64,000 nucleotides of DNA from Bradyrhizobium sp. 4 (GTDB lineage Bacteria > Pseudomonadota > Alphaproteobacteria > Rhizobiales > Xanthobacteraceae), in assembly GCF_023100905.1 (NCBI RefSeq), contig NZ_CP064686.1, forward strand, positions 1,612,001 through 1,676,000. Direction: 5' to 3'. The notes under the pieces are model-generated. The model was not told the origin of the DNA, made no database searches, and saw only the letters and a list, made by a program, of their open reading frames with translations. A program made the position numbers and the translations under genes. Positions 35,763-44,092 of the stretch are shown piece by piece (the stretch's first letter is position 1; each line of letters starts with the position of its first letter).

Positions 35763-36068
35763 TCAGACCGGCTTCAGCGAGCCCTTCTTGCCACCCGGCA
35801 GGTCGATGCTGGTGCAGGTGCCGCCCTGGACGAATTTCCATGCATTGCCCTGGAAGTCGGCGGTCGAGGTGCCCTGGCAGGTCGTGCCCGGTCCGGCCGC
35901 GCAATCGTTCTGGCCCTTCAGCGCGACGCCGAAGCATTTTTCCTTCTTGGCGGCGACGGCCGCGTCGCCCTCGGCCTTGGTCAGCGGAGCAGCAGCGGCC
36001 AGGGTCGCCAGTGCGGTCGACATGGCGCCGGCGAGAACGAACGTGGTCACGGCAAGTTTGGCAGACAT
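35763..36068 (-). CDS. bufA: Bufferin-type precursor protein (DUF2282)
   Basis: A 101-residue precursor. The signal peptide FVLAGAMSTALATLAAAA leads into a Cys-rich core with Cys45 (KEKCFGVALKG), Cys56 (NDCAAG), Cys64 (TTCQG) and Cys85 (GGTCTSI). This four-Cys layout is the DUF2282/BufA1 pattern. After modification by the MNIO enzyme these proteins are described as periplasmic copper-sequestering RiPPs. ATG 36068 is used; the frame is open to 36095. It is the first gene of the operon bufA-bufB-bufC-doxX, and its upstream region is about 315 nt long. Confidence 0.9.
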   Translation of the reverse strand: MSAKLAVTTFVLAGAMSTALATLAAAAPLTKAEGDAAVAAKKEKCFGVALKGQNDCAAGPGTTCQGTSTADFQGNAWKFVQGGTCTSIDLPGGKKGSLKPV

Positions 36069-36386
36069 CGAAGTTTCTCCTGTTCGAGATGGCATCGCCT
36101 GGCAGGCGAAGAGCGCCTTGTTCGGTTCGCCCCGCAGCCGCTCGCGTTACCGATCGAGCAGGTCACGAGTTCGTGAGGCCGTCAGATGGGCGCACGGGCT
36201 GTGCGCTTGGATCGGATTAGCGGGTGACGGGCCGGTCAATCCAATGCCTAGTCTCTATCGAGACCTTAGCCGGAGAGCATTGGCGGCGACGCGCGGCGCC
36301 TGCCACAGGTAACGAATGCACGCCTGCCACGTAGAGCGGTAATAGGAGATGGTCGGTCGCCGCTTTGCCGGAGAACGGAAACAGCT
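36069..36386. other. Divergent intergenic region upstream of bufA and a cyclase gene
   Basis: About 318 nt without a gene. It must carry the promoter of the bufferin operon (minus) and of the dCache-cyclase gene (plus). I see two short dyads: CACGA-GT-TCGTG at 36164-36175 and GTCTC-TATC-GAGAC at 36251-36264. Either could be an operator, but neither matches a metal-regulator site that I know. Confidence 0.4.
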
Positions 36387-38477
36387 ATGAATGTTGATCC
36401 CGGACGGCACCTGCGCGCGATCGCGAAGCTGACGGTCAGCATCCGCCTCGCCGTCTCGGCGCTGGTCCTGACCGCGATCCTTTTGACCGCCGCCCTCTCC
36501 AGCCTGTTGTGGTGGCGCACGGCGGAGGCGGCGAGCCAGCAGCTCGCATCGACCATCAACGAGCAGATCGTGGCCGCTGTCCGCAAGGAAGTCGCCGCGA
36601 TTGTGGACGAGGCGCGTGCGGCCCACACCGCCATTCGAACGCTGTTCTTGCAGAACGTGCTCGACACCCGCGAGGCCGACAAGCGCGAATTCGTGTTCCT
36701 GTCGCAACTGCAGTCGCAGGCGACGATCTCCTGGGTCGCCTTTGGCTGGCCCGACGGGACCTTCTTCGCCGCGCACAAGCTCGGCGACCGCCGCCTGGAG
36801 ATGATGGAGATCTCGCTGACCGATCATGCCGGCCAGCGCCGCATCGACGAATACGAGGTGGTGCCCGGCGATATCGAATTCGCCAATCGCCGTTTCGAGC
36901 CGACCGATTTTCGCGTCGCCGATCGCGCCTGGTTCAAGACCGGACTGGCGGCCGGCGAGCCGCAGTGGTTCAAGGTCATGGACCATCCGACCGGCGAGCG
37001 GCCATCGATTGCCTTTGCCGGTCCGATCGATGTCTACCAGGAGCGGCAAGGCGTCCTCGCCATCGTCATCGAATACACCAGGCTCGCGCGCTTCCTGTCG
37101 CAGCTCGAGGTCGGGCGCACCGGAACGGCTTTCATCATCGACGGTAGCGGCGAGCTGATCGCGGCGCCCGACAAGGACGCCGACGAGCTGCACGCTGCGA
37201 AGGGCGATACGACGCTGCTACCGCTGGCGCGGATGGCACTCGTGAAGGCGGGCGAGGATGGCCGGAAGGAAGCCTGGCGAAGTCGGCTGACATCGGCTGG
37301 CGGCGCTTACGAAGTGGCGCTCACGCCGCTGCCGTTTCCCGGCTGGTCGCTCGCAACCGTGATCCCCGAGGCCGAGTTCCTCGGTCCGGTCGAGACGACA
37401 TTGCGCCGCCTGATCATCGGCCTTGGCATCGGCGCCGTGCTCGCAGCGTTGGCCTCGGCGATGCTGGCGCGTTCCGTCATCGCCGCACCGCTGTCGCGCG
37501 TCGTCGGCGAGCTCCGCCATGTCGAAGCCTTCGCGCTGGAGCAGGTCCGCCGCCATCCGTCGCGGCTCAAGGAGATCGCGAGCCTGTCCGGCGCGATCGC
37601 CGAGATGGCGGCCGGCCTGTCCGCGTTTCGCAAGTTCATCCCGGCCGATCTGGTCCGCTCGCTGTTGCGCCAGGGCGTCGAGGCAAGGCCAGGTGGCAGC
37701 ATGCAGGAGCTCAGCGTGATGTTCGTCGACATCGCCGGCTTCACCGGGCTGTCCGAGCGGCTGGGCGATCGCGTGGTGCCGTTGTTGTCGCGCTATCTCG
37801 ACCTCGCCTCCGAGACCGTCGTCGCCAATGGCGGCACCATCGACAAGTTCATCGGCGACGCCGTCATGGCGTTCTGGGGCGCGCCGCAGCCGCAGGCCGA
37901 CCACGCGCTACGCTGCTGCCGTGCGGCGCTCGGCTGTTGCAGGGCGATCGCGGCCTCGGGCCTTGCCGACGATCTTGGCCAGCCGCTCCAGATCCGGATC
38001 GGTATCAATTCCGGCCGCATGCTGGTCGGCAATATCGGTTCCGAGCTGCGCCTGAACTATACCGTGATCGGCGATGCCGTGAACGTCGCGAGCCGCCTCG
38101 AGGGCGCCAACAAATCCTACGGCACGCAAATCCTCATTGGCGAAGCGACCGAACGTCTCGCACGCGGCGCCATCGTCACGCGCGAGATCGACAGCATCGC
38201 CGTGTATGGACGTGAGGAGGGCTTTGCGGTCTACGAATTGATCGGACTTGCCGGGGAGAGCGGCGGGGAGAGGCTTGATTGGATCGTACGCTATGAACAG
38301 GGCCTCGCTAACTACCGCGGGCGCCATTTTGCGGCTGCACTCGCTGATTTCGAAGCCGTGCTGAATATGCGCGGCCCGGATCGCCCTGCTGAACTGATGC
38401 GCGACCGCTGCCGGCAGTTGGTTGAGAGCGCGCCTGATGTTGCGTGGCGCCCGGTCGCGGCACTGACGACGAAGTAG
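36387..38477 (+). CDS. Membrane class III adenylate/guanylate cyclase with periplasmic Cache-type sensor
   Basis: A 696-residue receptor cyclase. TM1 (about 20-42, LAVSALVLTAILLTAALSSL), a periplasmic dCache-like sensor (45-340; FVFLSQLQSQATISWVAFGW, RTGTAFIIDGSGELIAAPD, LTPLPFPGWSLATVIP), TM2 (about 345-365), a HAMP-like linker, and a cyclase domain with metal Asp in VMFVDIAGFTGLS and FIGDAVMAFWG and transition-state Asn/Arg in DAVNVASRLEG. Catalytic residues are complete. A short TPR-like tail follows. The sensor would report a small periplasmic molecule, often a carboxylate in this fold. Confidence 0.9.
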   Translation: MNVDPGRHLRAIAKLTVSIRLAVSALVLTAILLTAALSSLLWWRTAEAASQQLASTINEQIVAAVRKEVAAIVDEARAAHTAIRTLFLQNVLDTREADKREFVFLSQLQSQATISWVAFGWPDGTFFAAHKLGDRRLEMMEISLTDHAGQRRIDEYEVVPGDIEFANRRFEPTDFRVADRAWFKTGLAAGEPQWFKVMDHPTGERPSIAFAGPIDVYQERQGVLAIVIEYTRLARFLSQLEVGRTGTAFIIDGSGELIAAPDKDADELHAAKGDTTLLPLARMALVKAGEDGRKEAWRSRLTSAGGAYEVALTPLPFPGWSLATVIPEAEFLGPVETTLRRLIIGLGIGAVLAALASAMLARSVIAAPLSRVVGELRHVEAFALEQVRRHPSRLKEIASLSGAIAEMAAGLSAFRKFIPADLVRSLLRQGVEARPGGSMQELSVMFVDIAGFTGLSERLGDRVVPLLSRYLDLASETVVANGGTIDKFIGDAVMAFWGAPQPQADHALRCCRAALGCCRAIAASGLADDLGQPLQIRIGINSGRMLVGNIGSELRLNYTVIGDAVNVASRLEGANKSYGTQILIGEATERLARGAIVTREIDSIAVYGREEGFAVYELIGLAGESGGERLDWIVRYEQGLANYRGRHFAAALADFEAVLNMRGPDRPAELMRDRCRQLVESAPDVAWRPVAALTTK

Positions 38478-38580
38478 TCGCGAAAGATTGGCGTGCTGAC
38501 GGACGAGAGCTGGCGACGATTCTGCCTGCATGATACGTAACTGACACCCGCCCTCTCGCGCTCCCGGACCACCTCAATTC

Positions 38581-39165
38581 ATGAAAACCACACTGCTGAA
38601 ATCCGAAGACTATACCCGCTCGCCCTGGAAGAACGGCGGCGGCATCTTTACCGATATCGCGGATGCCCATCGCGCTGAGTCCAATGTGAAGGATTGGGAC
38701 AGCCTGCTGTGGCGCTTCGCGGCCACGCCAATCGTGGCACCCGGGCCGTTCTCCCATATGCCCGGCATCGACCGTTTGCAAATGGTGGTCGGCGGCCGCG
38801 GGCTGGTGCTGAAATCGCCCACCCAGGAATTCGACGAGCGCGAGCCGTTCACGACGGTGCGATTCACCGGCGAACTCGAGATCGTGACCAGGCTCGAGGA
38901 AGGGCCAGTCGAGGTGGTGAATTTGATGGGCCGGCGCGGTGCGGTGGCGCTTGAGCTCGAAGCGCTTAAGGCGCCCGGTGAGCGGCGATTGTCCGCCGGC
39001 ACGCATCTGATCTATGCGGCGCGCGGTGACTGCGGCATCCGTCTCGACGGCACGGATTTTTCGATTTCGCACGAAAACACGTTGAAGGTCGAACTGACGG
39101 GGGCGTCGACGCTTGCGCTTGTGTCGGGGCTGGCCGTGCTGAGCTCTATTCAGATCGTCGGCTGA
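38581..39165 (+). CDS. hutD: HutD/Ves family cupin protein
   Basis: A 194-residue double cupin. Family marks: SPWKNGGGIFTDIA near residue 14, WDSLLWRFAATPIVAPGPFSHMPGIDR, and HLIYAARGDCGIRL. HutD is often linked to histidine utilisation and proposed to bind formylglutamate or limit the pathway, but here no hut genes flank it. It lies between two cyclase genes on the same strand with 100-140 nt gaps, so it probably has its own promoter. Confidence 0.85.
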   Translation: MKTTLLKSEDYTRSPWKNGGGIFTDIADAHRAESNVKDWDSLLWRFAATPIVAPGPFSHMPGIDRLQMVVGGRGLVLKSPTQEFDEREPFTTVRFTGELEIVTRLEEGPVEVVNLMGRRGAVALELEALKAPGERRLSAGTHLIYAARGDCGIRLDGTDFSISHENTLKVELTGASTLALVSGLAVLSSIQIVG

Positions 39166-39301
39166 ACCGCGTTCCCGCCACCGGAGCGGTGCGCACAATC
39201 CGTGCAACTGGCTAGGTTGACGCCGTCGCGCCGGAGCACGATATCTGCCCTGATGCAGCCGCCGCCCGAAGCACGGACGGCCACGATATGAACGGGCAGA
39301 T

Positions 39302-40489
39302 ATGATCGCAGAGAAGAAACCCGCCACGCTATCCGACGGTGTCGTCGATTGGCTGATCAACGGCACGCGCGACGAGCGCTTCGTCGACAAGATCTTTGCC
39401 GAGATGTGCATCCGGCTTCAGCAGGCCGGCATTCCGCTGGCGCGGTCGACGGTTCACGTGCTGATCCAGCATCCGCAATGGCTGGGCGCCCGCTTCATGT
39501 GGGCCGACGGCATGCGCGAGGCGGAGATTGCGCGGGTCGACTACGACGTCCGCGAGCGGTCCGAATACATCGGCAGTCCCGCCAACGAAATGTTCGACGG
39601 CGCAACCGAGGTGCGCGAGAATCTCGAGCAGGACCCAGCGCTCGGCCGCAAGCACGCGCTCTATCGCGAGATGCGCGCGCAGGGGCTGACCGACTATGTG
39701 GCCTGGCCGCTCTATCATACGCTCGGCAAGCGCCATCTCGTCACCTTCGCGACCGACCGGCCCGGCGGTTTCGACGAGACCCATGTCGCCGCCCTCAAGA
39801 ACATATTGCCGGTGCTGGCGCTGGTCAGCGAGATCCGCATCAAGAACCGGCTGGCGCGAACGCTGCTCGAGACCTATGTCGGCTCCCATGCCGGCGAGCT
39901 CATCCTGGCCGGCGCCACGCGGCGCGGCACCGGCACGACGGTGCGCGCCGCGATCATGATCTGCGATCTGCGCGAGTTCACCAAGATTTCCGACAATTGG
40001 CCGCGCGACGACGTCATCGATCTGCTCAACGACTATTTCGACGCGATGTCGGAGCCGATCGCGCGGCATGGCGGCGAGATCCTGAAATTCATCGGTGACG
40101 GCCTGCTCGCCATCTTTCCGCTGAGCGAGCCCAACGCCGGCGCAAACCTGCTGCATGCCGTGACCGAAGCCCGTCAGGCCATGATCGCGTTGAACGCGCG
40201 CAACGACGGCACCGGCCGCGCGCCGCTGAACTACGGCATCGGCGTCCATGTCGGCGACGTCATGTACGGCAATATCGGATCGTCCACCCGGCTCGACTTC
40301 ACCGTGATCGGTCCCGCCGTCAACATGGCCTCGCGGCTGGAAGCCTTGACCAAGCAATTGGGGAAGACGGTGCTGCTGTCACGCGACTTCGCCGATCTCG
40401 TCGGCGGCCAGTTCGATCTGGAGCGCGTTGGCGAGCACGGTGTGCGCGGCTTCAGCGAGCCGATCGAGCTGTTTGCGTATCAGGGGTGA
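39302..40489 (+). CDS. Soluble class III adenylate/guanylate cyclase
   Basis: A 395-residue cyclase without membrane segments. An N-terminal sensor-like region (1-195; LARSTVHVLIQHPQWLGARF, YVAWPLYHTLGKRHLVTFAT) resembles a GAF/PAS-type module common in Bradyrhizobium cyclases. The catalytic domain (215-390) has metal Asp in MICDLREFTKIS and FIGDGLLAIFPL, and Asn/Arg in PAVNMASRLEAL. Residues required for activity are there. It is the second of three cyclase genes within 5.6 kb. Confidence 0.9.
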   Translation: MIAEKKPATLSDGVVDWLINGTRDERFVDKIFAEMCIRLQQAGIPLARSTVHVLIQHPQWLGARFMWADGMREAEIARVDYDVRERSEYIGSPANEMFDGATEVRENLEQDPALGRKHALYREMRAQGLTDYVAWPLYHTLGKRHLVTFATDRPGGFDETHVAALKNILPVLALVSEIRIKNRLARTLLETYVGSHAGELILAGATRRGTGTTVRAAIMICDLREFTKISDNWPRDDVIDLLNDYFDAMSEPIARHGGEILKFIGDGLLAIFPLSEPNAGANLLHAVTEARQAMIALNARNDGTGRAPLNYGIGVHVGDVMYGNIGSSTRLDFTVIGPAVNMASRLEALTKQLGKTVLLSRDFADLVGGQFDLERVGEHGVRGFSEPIELFAYQG

Positions 40490-40510
40490 GGCAAAGCCGA
40501 TATGCGACGA

Positions 40511-41014
40511 TCACTGTTTCGATCCGGTCCAGCTTCCGACGCATCCATCGGATCGCCGGAACGACCCGGAGCCGCTGCGGCCTGAGAACCGCCCGGACAT
40601 GGTCCAGGTCAGGCTTCCGGCGGCACCGACCCCGGAGGTGGAGCCGTTCGGACTGACTTGAGCAGTGCCGTACTGTCCGACCAACTTGCCGCCGGTGATG
40701 ACCACCGTGTCGGAGGAGGTGCCGCAGGGCGTGCCGACACTGGTCAGAATCCATGCTCCGTCGAGATTGCTGCCTCCGCCGCTCTTTTGCGGCGCGCGGC
40801 GCGGCTCGTCGTCCGCGGGCTTGCTGCGCCGTGCCGGCTTCGAAGGCTCGGCCGTCCGCGGCGTCTCGCGCGAACCGGACAGCGATTTTTCGTCATTGCC
40901 GATGCTGCCGCCGGCGCTTCCCGACTGCGCACGCGCCATGTCGGGCAAGGCGACGATTACGAGCGCGGCCGACAACAGGGCGGCTTCACAAGAAGCGCGG
41001 AAATAGTTTTGCAT
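40511..41014 (-). CDS. Secreted Ser/Gly-rich hypothetical protein (167 aa)
   Basis: Signal peptide AALLSAALVIVALPDMARA-Q, a low-complexity basic middle (RETPRTAEPSKPARRSKPAD), then a small beta-rich domain (LDGAWILTSVGTPCGTSSDTV, VGAAGSLTWTMSGRFSGRSGSGSF) ending with a second Cys (DGCVGSW). The two Cys could form a disulfide in the periplasm. The frame is open to 41104, but ATG 41014 puts the signal at the start. It is convergent with a cyclase (22-nt gap) and divergent from another. No function known. Confidence 0.7.
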   Translation of the reverse strand: MQNYFRASCEAALLSAALVIVALPDMARAQSGSAGGSIGNDEKSLSGSRETPRTAEPSKPARRSKPADDEPRRAPQKSGGGSNLDGAWILTSVGTPCGTSSDTVVITGGKLVGQYGTAQVSPNGSTSGVGAAGSLTWTMSGRFSGRSGSGSFRRSDGCVGSWTGSKQ

Positions 41015-41130
41015 AGTGCACTGGTTTGAAATGAACAGGTCTAGACCGCGGATCGTATTGCCAATGCCGGAGTGTGTCACTACCCTTGACCCTGGGTCGC
41101 CCAAACGTTGCTTCGATCGGCCGCACGTTC

Positions 41131-41928
41131 ATGCCAAAATTCCTCCGCATCGGAATCCATCAGTCGAACGTATCGGGTTACACGTCGAAGGCATGGTGCG
41201 TCCGGCGCGTCGGCACGGCGATCCTCCTGAAATGGGGCGCCGTGGAGGTCCAGGGCGCCGGTGACGGACGCAAGGTTTACTGGACCCGTCTGCCGCAGGA
41301 GAAGACAATTCGCTGCGGCAGCGCGCAGCGTGCCCAGGATTACGCCAAGGCGGCGATCGCGCGGCGCCGCAACCATCGCTATGAACCTCTCGCCGGCGCG
41401 ATCGTGCTGCGGCGCCGACCGGCCGCGGGCAGCACCGAACTCAAGCGAGCGCTCGCCACGATCCTGATCGTCGATATCGTCGGCTCCACCGCAAAAGCCG
41501 CAAAGCTCGGCGATGCCCGCTGGACCAAAATCATGGGCCATTATTACGCGGCAGTCCGCAAGGAGCTGAAGAGCTCGCGCGGCAAGGAAGTCACGACTAC
41601 GGGCGACGGCGTGCTGGCGACGTTCAAGACGCCGGCCGCCGGAATCAATTGCGCGACCGCGATCCAGAAGGCCGTGCGTACGCTCGGCCTCGAGATCAGG
41701 GTCGGCCTGCATGCGGGCGAATACACCGTGAGCGGCACCGAGGCGGTCGGCCTCGCCTTTCACATCGGCACCCGCGTCGCCGCCAAGGCACGCGCCGGCG
41801 AGGTCTTGGTCTCCAGCGCGGTGAAGGAGCTGCTGACGACGCAGTCCGGGATCCGCTTCGCCGATCACGGCGTACACCAGCTCAAGGGCGTGCCGGAGCG
41901 CTGGCGGCTGTGGCGGGTGGAGGGCTGA
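41131..41928 (+). CDS. Class III cyclase with N-terminal WGR-like module
   Basis: A 265-residue protein. Residues about 5-90 (KAWCVRRVGTAILLKWGAVEV, VYWTRLP, AQDYAKAAIARRRNHRY) recall the WGR domain fold, with WGA in place of WGR. The cyclase domain (105-262) has metal Asp in LIVDIVGSTAKAAKLGD and TTGDGVLATF. The usual VNxAARL is replaced by AFHIGTRVAAKA: Arg is kept, Asn is not at its normal place. Such HIGARV-type catalytic sites are seen in other bacterial cyclases. The ATG at 41131 is chosen; the frame is open from 41074. It converges on an SDR gene. Confidence 0.8.
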   Translation: MPKFLRIGIHQSNVSGYTSKAWCVRRVGTAILLKWGAVEVQGAGDGRKVYWTRLPQEKTIRCGSAQRAQDYAKAAIARRRNHRYEPLAGAIVLRRRPAAGSTELKRALATILIVDIVGSTAKAAKLGDARWTKIMGHYYAAVRKELKSSRGKEVTTTGDGVLATFKTPAAGINCATAIQKAVRTLGLEIRVGLHAGEYTVSGTEAVGLAFHIGTRVAAKARAGEVLVSSAVKELLTTQSGIRFADHGVHQLKGVPERWRLWRVEG

Positions 41929-41935
41929 GTCGCCC

Positions 41936-42793
41936 TCAGAACGCCCGCGCGGTGCGGGCGGGCTGCGGCGCCGCCGTCGCATCGAGCCGCAAATCCTTTC
42001 GAATCCCGGCATCCACCAGGGCTGCGGGCGCAAACCTGCGTAGCAATCGCAGGCGCTTCGCAAGGCTGCCGGCCGCGTATTTGAGTTGCGGGCGCGCCGC
42101 GCTCGCGGCCTTCAGCACGGTCTCGGCCACCACGCCGGGTTGTTCGGCCGTCGCCATCACCTCGTTCACCCGCTTGGTCACGCCGGCGCGGGCCTCGCGA
42201 TATTCGTCGAGCGTGGCGTCGGGCTCCATGAAGTTCGCGTCGAACGGCGTCTTGGTGTAGGCGGGCTCGACCACCGAGACCCGGATGCCCCGCGTGCGCA
42301 GTTCATGGTCGAGCGATTCCGAATAGCCCGCCACCGCGTGCTTGGTCGCGGCATAGAGCGCGCCATAGGGCATCGGCAGAAAGCCGAGCACCGAGCCGAT
42401 ATTGATGATGCGGCCATTTCCCTGGCGGCGCATGTGCGGCACCACGGCGCGCGTCATCCGGATCAGGCCGAAAAAGTTCGTCTCGAAAATCGCGCGCGCC
42501 TGCTCCATCGAGCTCTCTTCTGCGCCGGCAGGGGCAACGCCGAAACCGGCGTTGTTGACGAGCAGGTCGATGCGGCCCTCGCGCCGGATCACTTCGCCGA
42601 CGGCGGCTTCCACCGATGCATCGCTGGTGACGTCGAGAGCCAGCATCTCGAACGCCTGCTTGCCCGGCTGCGCGCCCCGCCTGCTGGTGCCGAACACCTT
42701 GTAGCCGGCGTTCGCGAGCCGCTCCGCCGTGGCCTGGCCGATGCCTGAGGAGGCGCCGGTCACCAGCGCGATCTTCGGTGTAATCCTGTTCAT
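41936..42793 (-). CDS. SDR-family oxidoreductase under a TetR repressor
   Basis: A 285-residue classical short-chain dehydrogenase: ALVTGASSGIGQATAERL (NAD(P)-binding), LLVNNAGFG, IINIGSVLG (Ser), and YAATK (Tyr/Lys). A C-terminal basic extension (SLAKRLRLLRRFAP) is typical of the group acting on bulky or retinol-like alcohols. It is divergent from a tetR gene; two ACGATCGT-centred sites lie between them, so it is the probable target of that repressor. The substrate is unknown. Confidence 0.92.
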   Translation of the reverse strand: MNRITPKIALVTGASSGIGQATAERLANAGYKVFGTSRRGAQPGKQAFEMLALDVTSDASVEAAVGEVIRREGRIDLLVNNAGFGVAPAGAEESSMEQARAIFETNFFGLIRMTRAVVPHMRRQGNGRIINIGSVLGFLPMPYGALYAATKHAVAGYSESLDHELRTRGIRVSVVEPAYTKTPFDANFMEPDATLDEYREARAGVTKRVNEVMATAEQPGVVAETVLKAASAARPQLKYAAGSLAKRLRLLRRFAPAALVDAGIRKDLRLDATAAPQPARTARAF

Positions 42794-42834
42794 AATGCCT
42801 CTCCGACGCCACGACCGGGCCTGAAATCGTTTGA

Positions 42835-42869
42835 TTACGATCGTAACTATTGATATACATGACGATCGT
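42835..42869. promoter_or_regulatory. Twin TetR-type operator between SDR and tetR genes
   Basis: A perfect palindrome TTACGATCGTAA at 42835-42846 and a second ACGATCGT-centred site at 42862-42869 (GACGATCGTAAT). The centres are 25 bp apart. AT-rich flanks (TATTGATATACAT, AATTATAAAAG) are suitable for overlapping promoters. The site lies between divergent starts at 42793 and 42909. Confidence 0.8.
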
Positions 42870-42908
42870 AATTATAAAAGTCAAGCCCCGTGCCCGAGGA
42901 TCAGTCCC

Positions 42909-43460
42909 ATGCGCGTCTCAAAGGAACAGGCCGCCAAAAATCGCGAGCATATTCTCGAGACCGCCTCGCGCCTGCTGCGGGAGCGCGGCATCACAGGTGT
43001 CGGTGTCGACGCGCTCGCCGAGGCGGCCGGGATGACGCATGGCAGCCTGTACAGTCAGTTCGGCTCCAAGGAGCGGCTGGTCGAGGAGGCCGTGGCCCAT
43101 GCGATCGAGGCCAAAGGCCAGGAATTGCCCGAGGCGTTCGCGCTTGAGGACTATGTTTCGCAATATCTCTCGCCGGGGCATCGCGACGATCCCGCCGCCG
43201 GCTGCCCCTTCGCTGCGCTCGCCTGTGAGGTGTCACGTCAAGGCGGCGGCCTGAGAGCGCGCTTCACCGCCGGCGTGCGCGGCACGATCGCCCTGCTGAG
43301 CAATCGGATGGCCGCTACGCTGAAGCCACGGCAGCGCGAGGACAAGGCGCTCGCGGCGGCCGCATCCATGGTTGGCGCCCTCGTGCTCGCCCGCGCCGTG
43401 GACGATCCCAAGCTGTCGGATGATATTCTTCGCGCGACGAGGAAGTCGCTGGCGGGGTGA
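42909..43460 (+). CDS. TetR/AcrR family transcriptional regulator
   Basis: A 183-residue repressor. HTH: REHILETASRLLRERGITGVGVDALAEAA, recognition helix GMTHGSLYSQFGSKERL. The ligand domain resembles the YP/TetR_C group (CPFAALACEVSRQG). ATG 42909 is used; the frame is open from 42831 across the operator. It is divergent from an SDR gene it probably represses. Its TGA overlaps the ATG of a Tyr-rich small frame. Confidence 0.92.
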   Translation: MRVSKEQAAKNREHILETASRLLRERGITGVGVDALAEAAGMTHGSLYSQFGSKERLVEEAVAHAIEAKGQELPEAFALEDYVSQYLSPGHRDDPAAGCPFAALACEVSRQGGGLRARFTAGVRGTIALLSNRMAATLKPRQREDKALAAAASMVGALVLARAVDDPKLSDDILRATRKSLAG

Positions 43461-43624
43461 TGGCGGGACGCCGAAAGGCTGGAACAAAATTCCGGGCCGA
43501 TGCCTATTATGGCCCGCGCTACTATGGCCCGCCCTACGGCTATTATGGACCGCGCGCCGTGCGGCGGGGCTATTATGTACCTTACGCCTACGCTCCACCG
43601 CCCTATGGGGATCCCTGGTGGTGA
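43460..43624 (+). CDS. Tyr/Gly/Pro-rich small protein (54 aa), coupled to tetR
   Basis: The ATG overlaps the tetR stop (TGATG). After a basic start (MAGRRKAGTKFRADA) the chain is built of YYGPR/YYGPP-type repeats and ends YGDPWW. Fourteen of 54 residues are Tyr. Similar YYGP-rich tails occur in small exported rhizobial proteins, but this one has no signal peptide. It may be a real coupled small protein or the tail of a longer gene whose front was replaced by tetR. A strong hairpin follows the stop by 6 nt. Confidence 0.5.
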   Translation: MAGRRKAGTKFRADAYYGPRYYGPPYGYYGPRAVRRGYYVPYAYAPPPYGDPWW

Positions 43625-43630
43625 CGAGAC

Positions 43631-43656
43631 AAGGCCCGGACCATCATCCGGGCCTT
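43631..43656. terminator. Bidirectional hairpin terminator candidate
   Basis: A perfect 10-bp inverted repeat AAGGCCCGGA / TCCGGGCCTT around a 6-nt loop. It stands between a plus-strand gene ending at 43624 and a minus-strand gene ending at 43695, the right place to end both transcripts. There is no long T-run. Confidence 0.7.
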
Positions 43657-43694
43657 CCTGCGTGAGCGCAATTGGTTAGTGGTTCGCAGCGCGC

Positions 43695-43988
43695 CTATTT
43701 GCGGTTCGCTCCGGTGGAGCCGGAGCCTGGGATGGCCTGCTGGCCTCCTTGCGTTTGCCTTGTGTCGTTGTCGCCTGGCCGCGTCGTCGACGATTTGGCC
43801 GGTGCGTTCGCGCCGCCGCCATTGTTGTCCGATGACGTGTTGAGGCTGGAGGCTCCCGCTCCCGTCGTGCCGCCGGTGCCCGGCGAGTCGATGCTCGACC
43901 CGGTCCTGGAGGCACCCGCGCCTTGCGCGAATGCGGCAGGAGGAAATGCGAGAGCCGCAACGAGCCCTGCGAGAACCAGCTTTTTCAT
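43695..43988 (-). CDS. Secreted Gly/Ser/Thr-rich hypothetical protein (97 aa)
   Basis: A signal peptide KKLVLAGLVAALAFPPAAFA-Q at the N-terminus, then a mature part of only about 75 residues made almost entirely of Gly, Ser, Thr, Asn and Ala (TGSSIDSPGTGGTTGAGASS, NNGGGANAPAKSS). No fold is expected. ATG 43988 is chosen; the frame is open to 44096. Proteins of this sort are common in Bradyrhizobium and have no known function. Confidence 0.7.
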   Translation of the reverse strand: MKKLVLAGLVAALAFPPAAFAQGAGASRTGSSIDSPGTGGTTGAGASSLNTSSDNNGGGANAPAKSSTTRPGDNDTRQTQGGQQAIPGSGSTGANRK

Positions 43989-44092
43989 GTCCGCTCCTGT
44001 GCTTGACGTCGTCACATACCGTGTCGAGGCAAAGATCTCGGCACGCACCCGTTCCTGCGCGGGCGCGGAAATGCCGCACCAGCGCCGACGAC

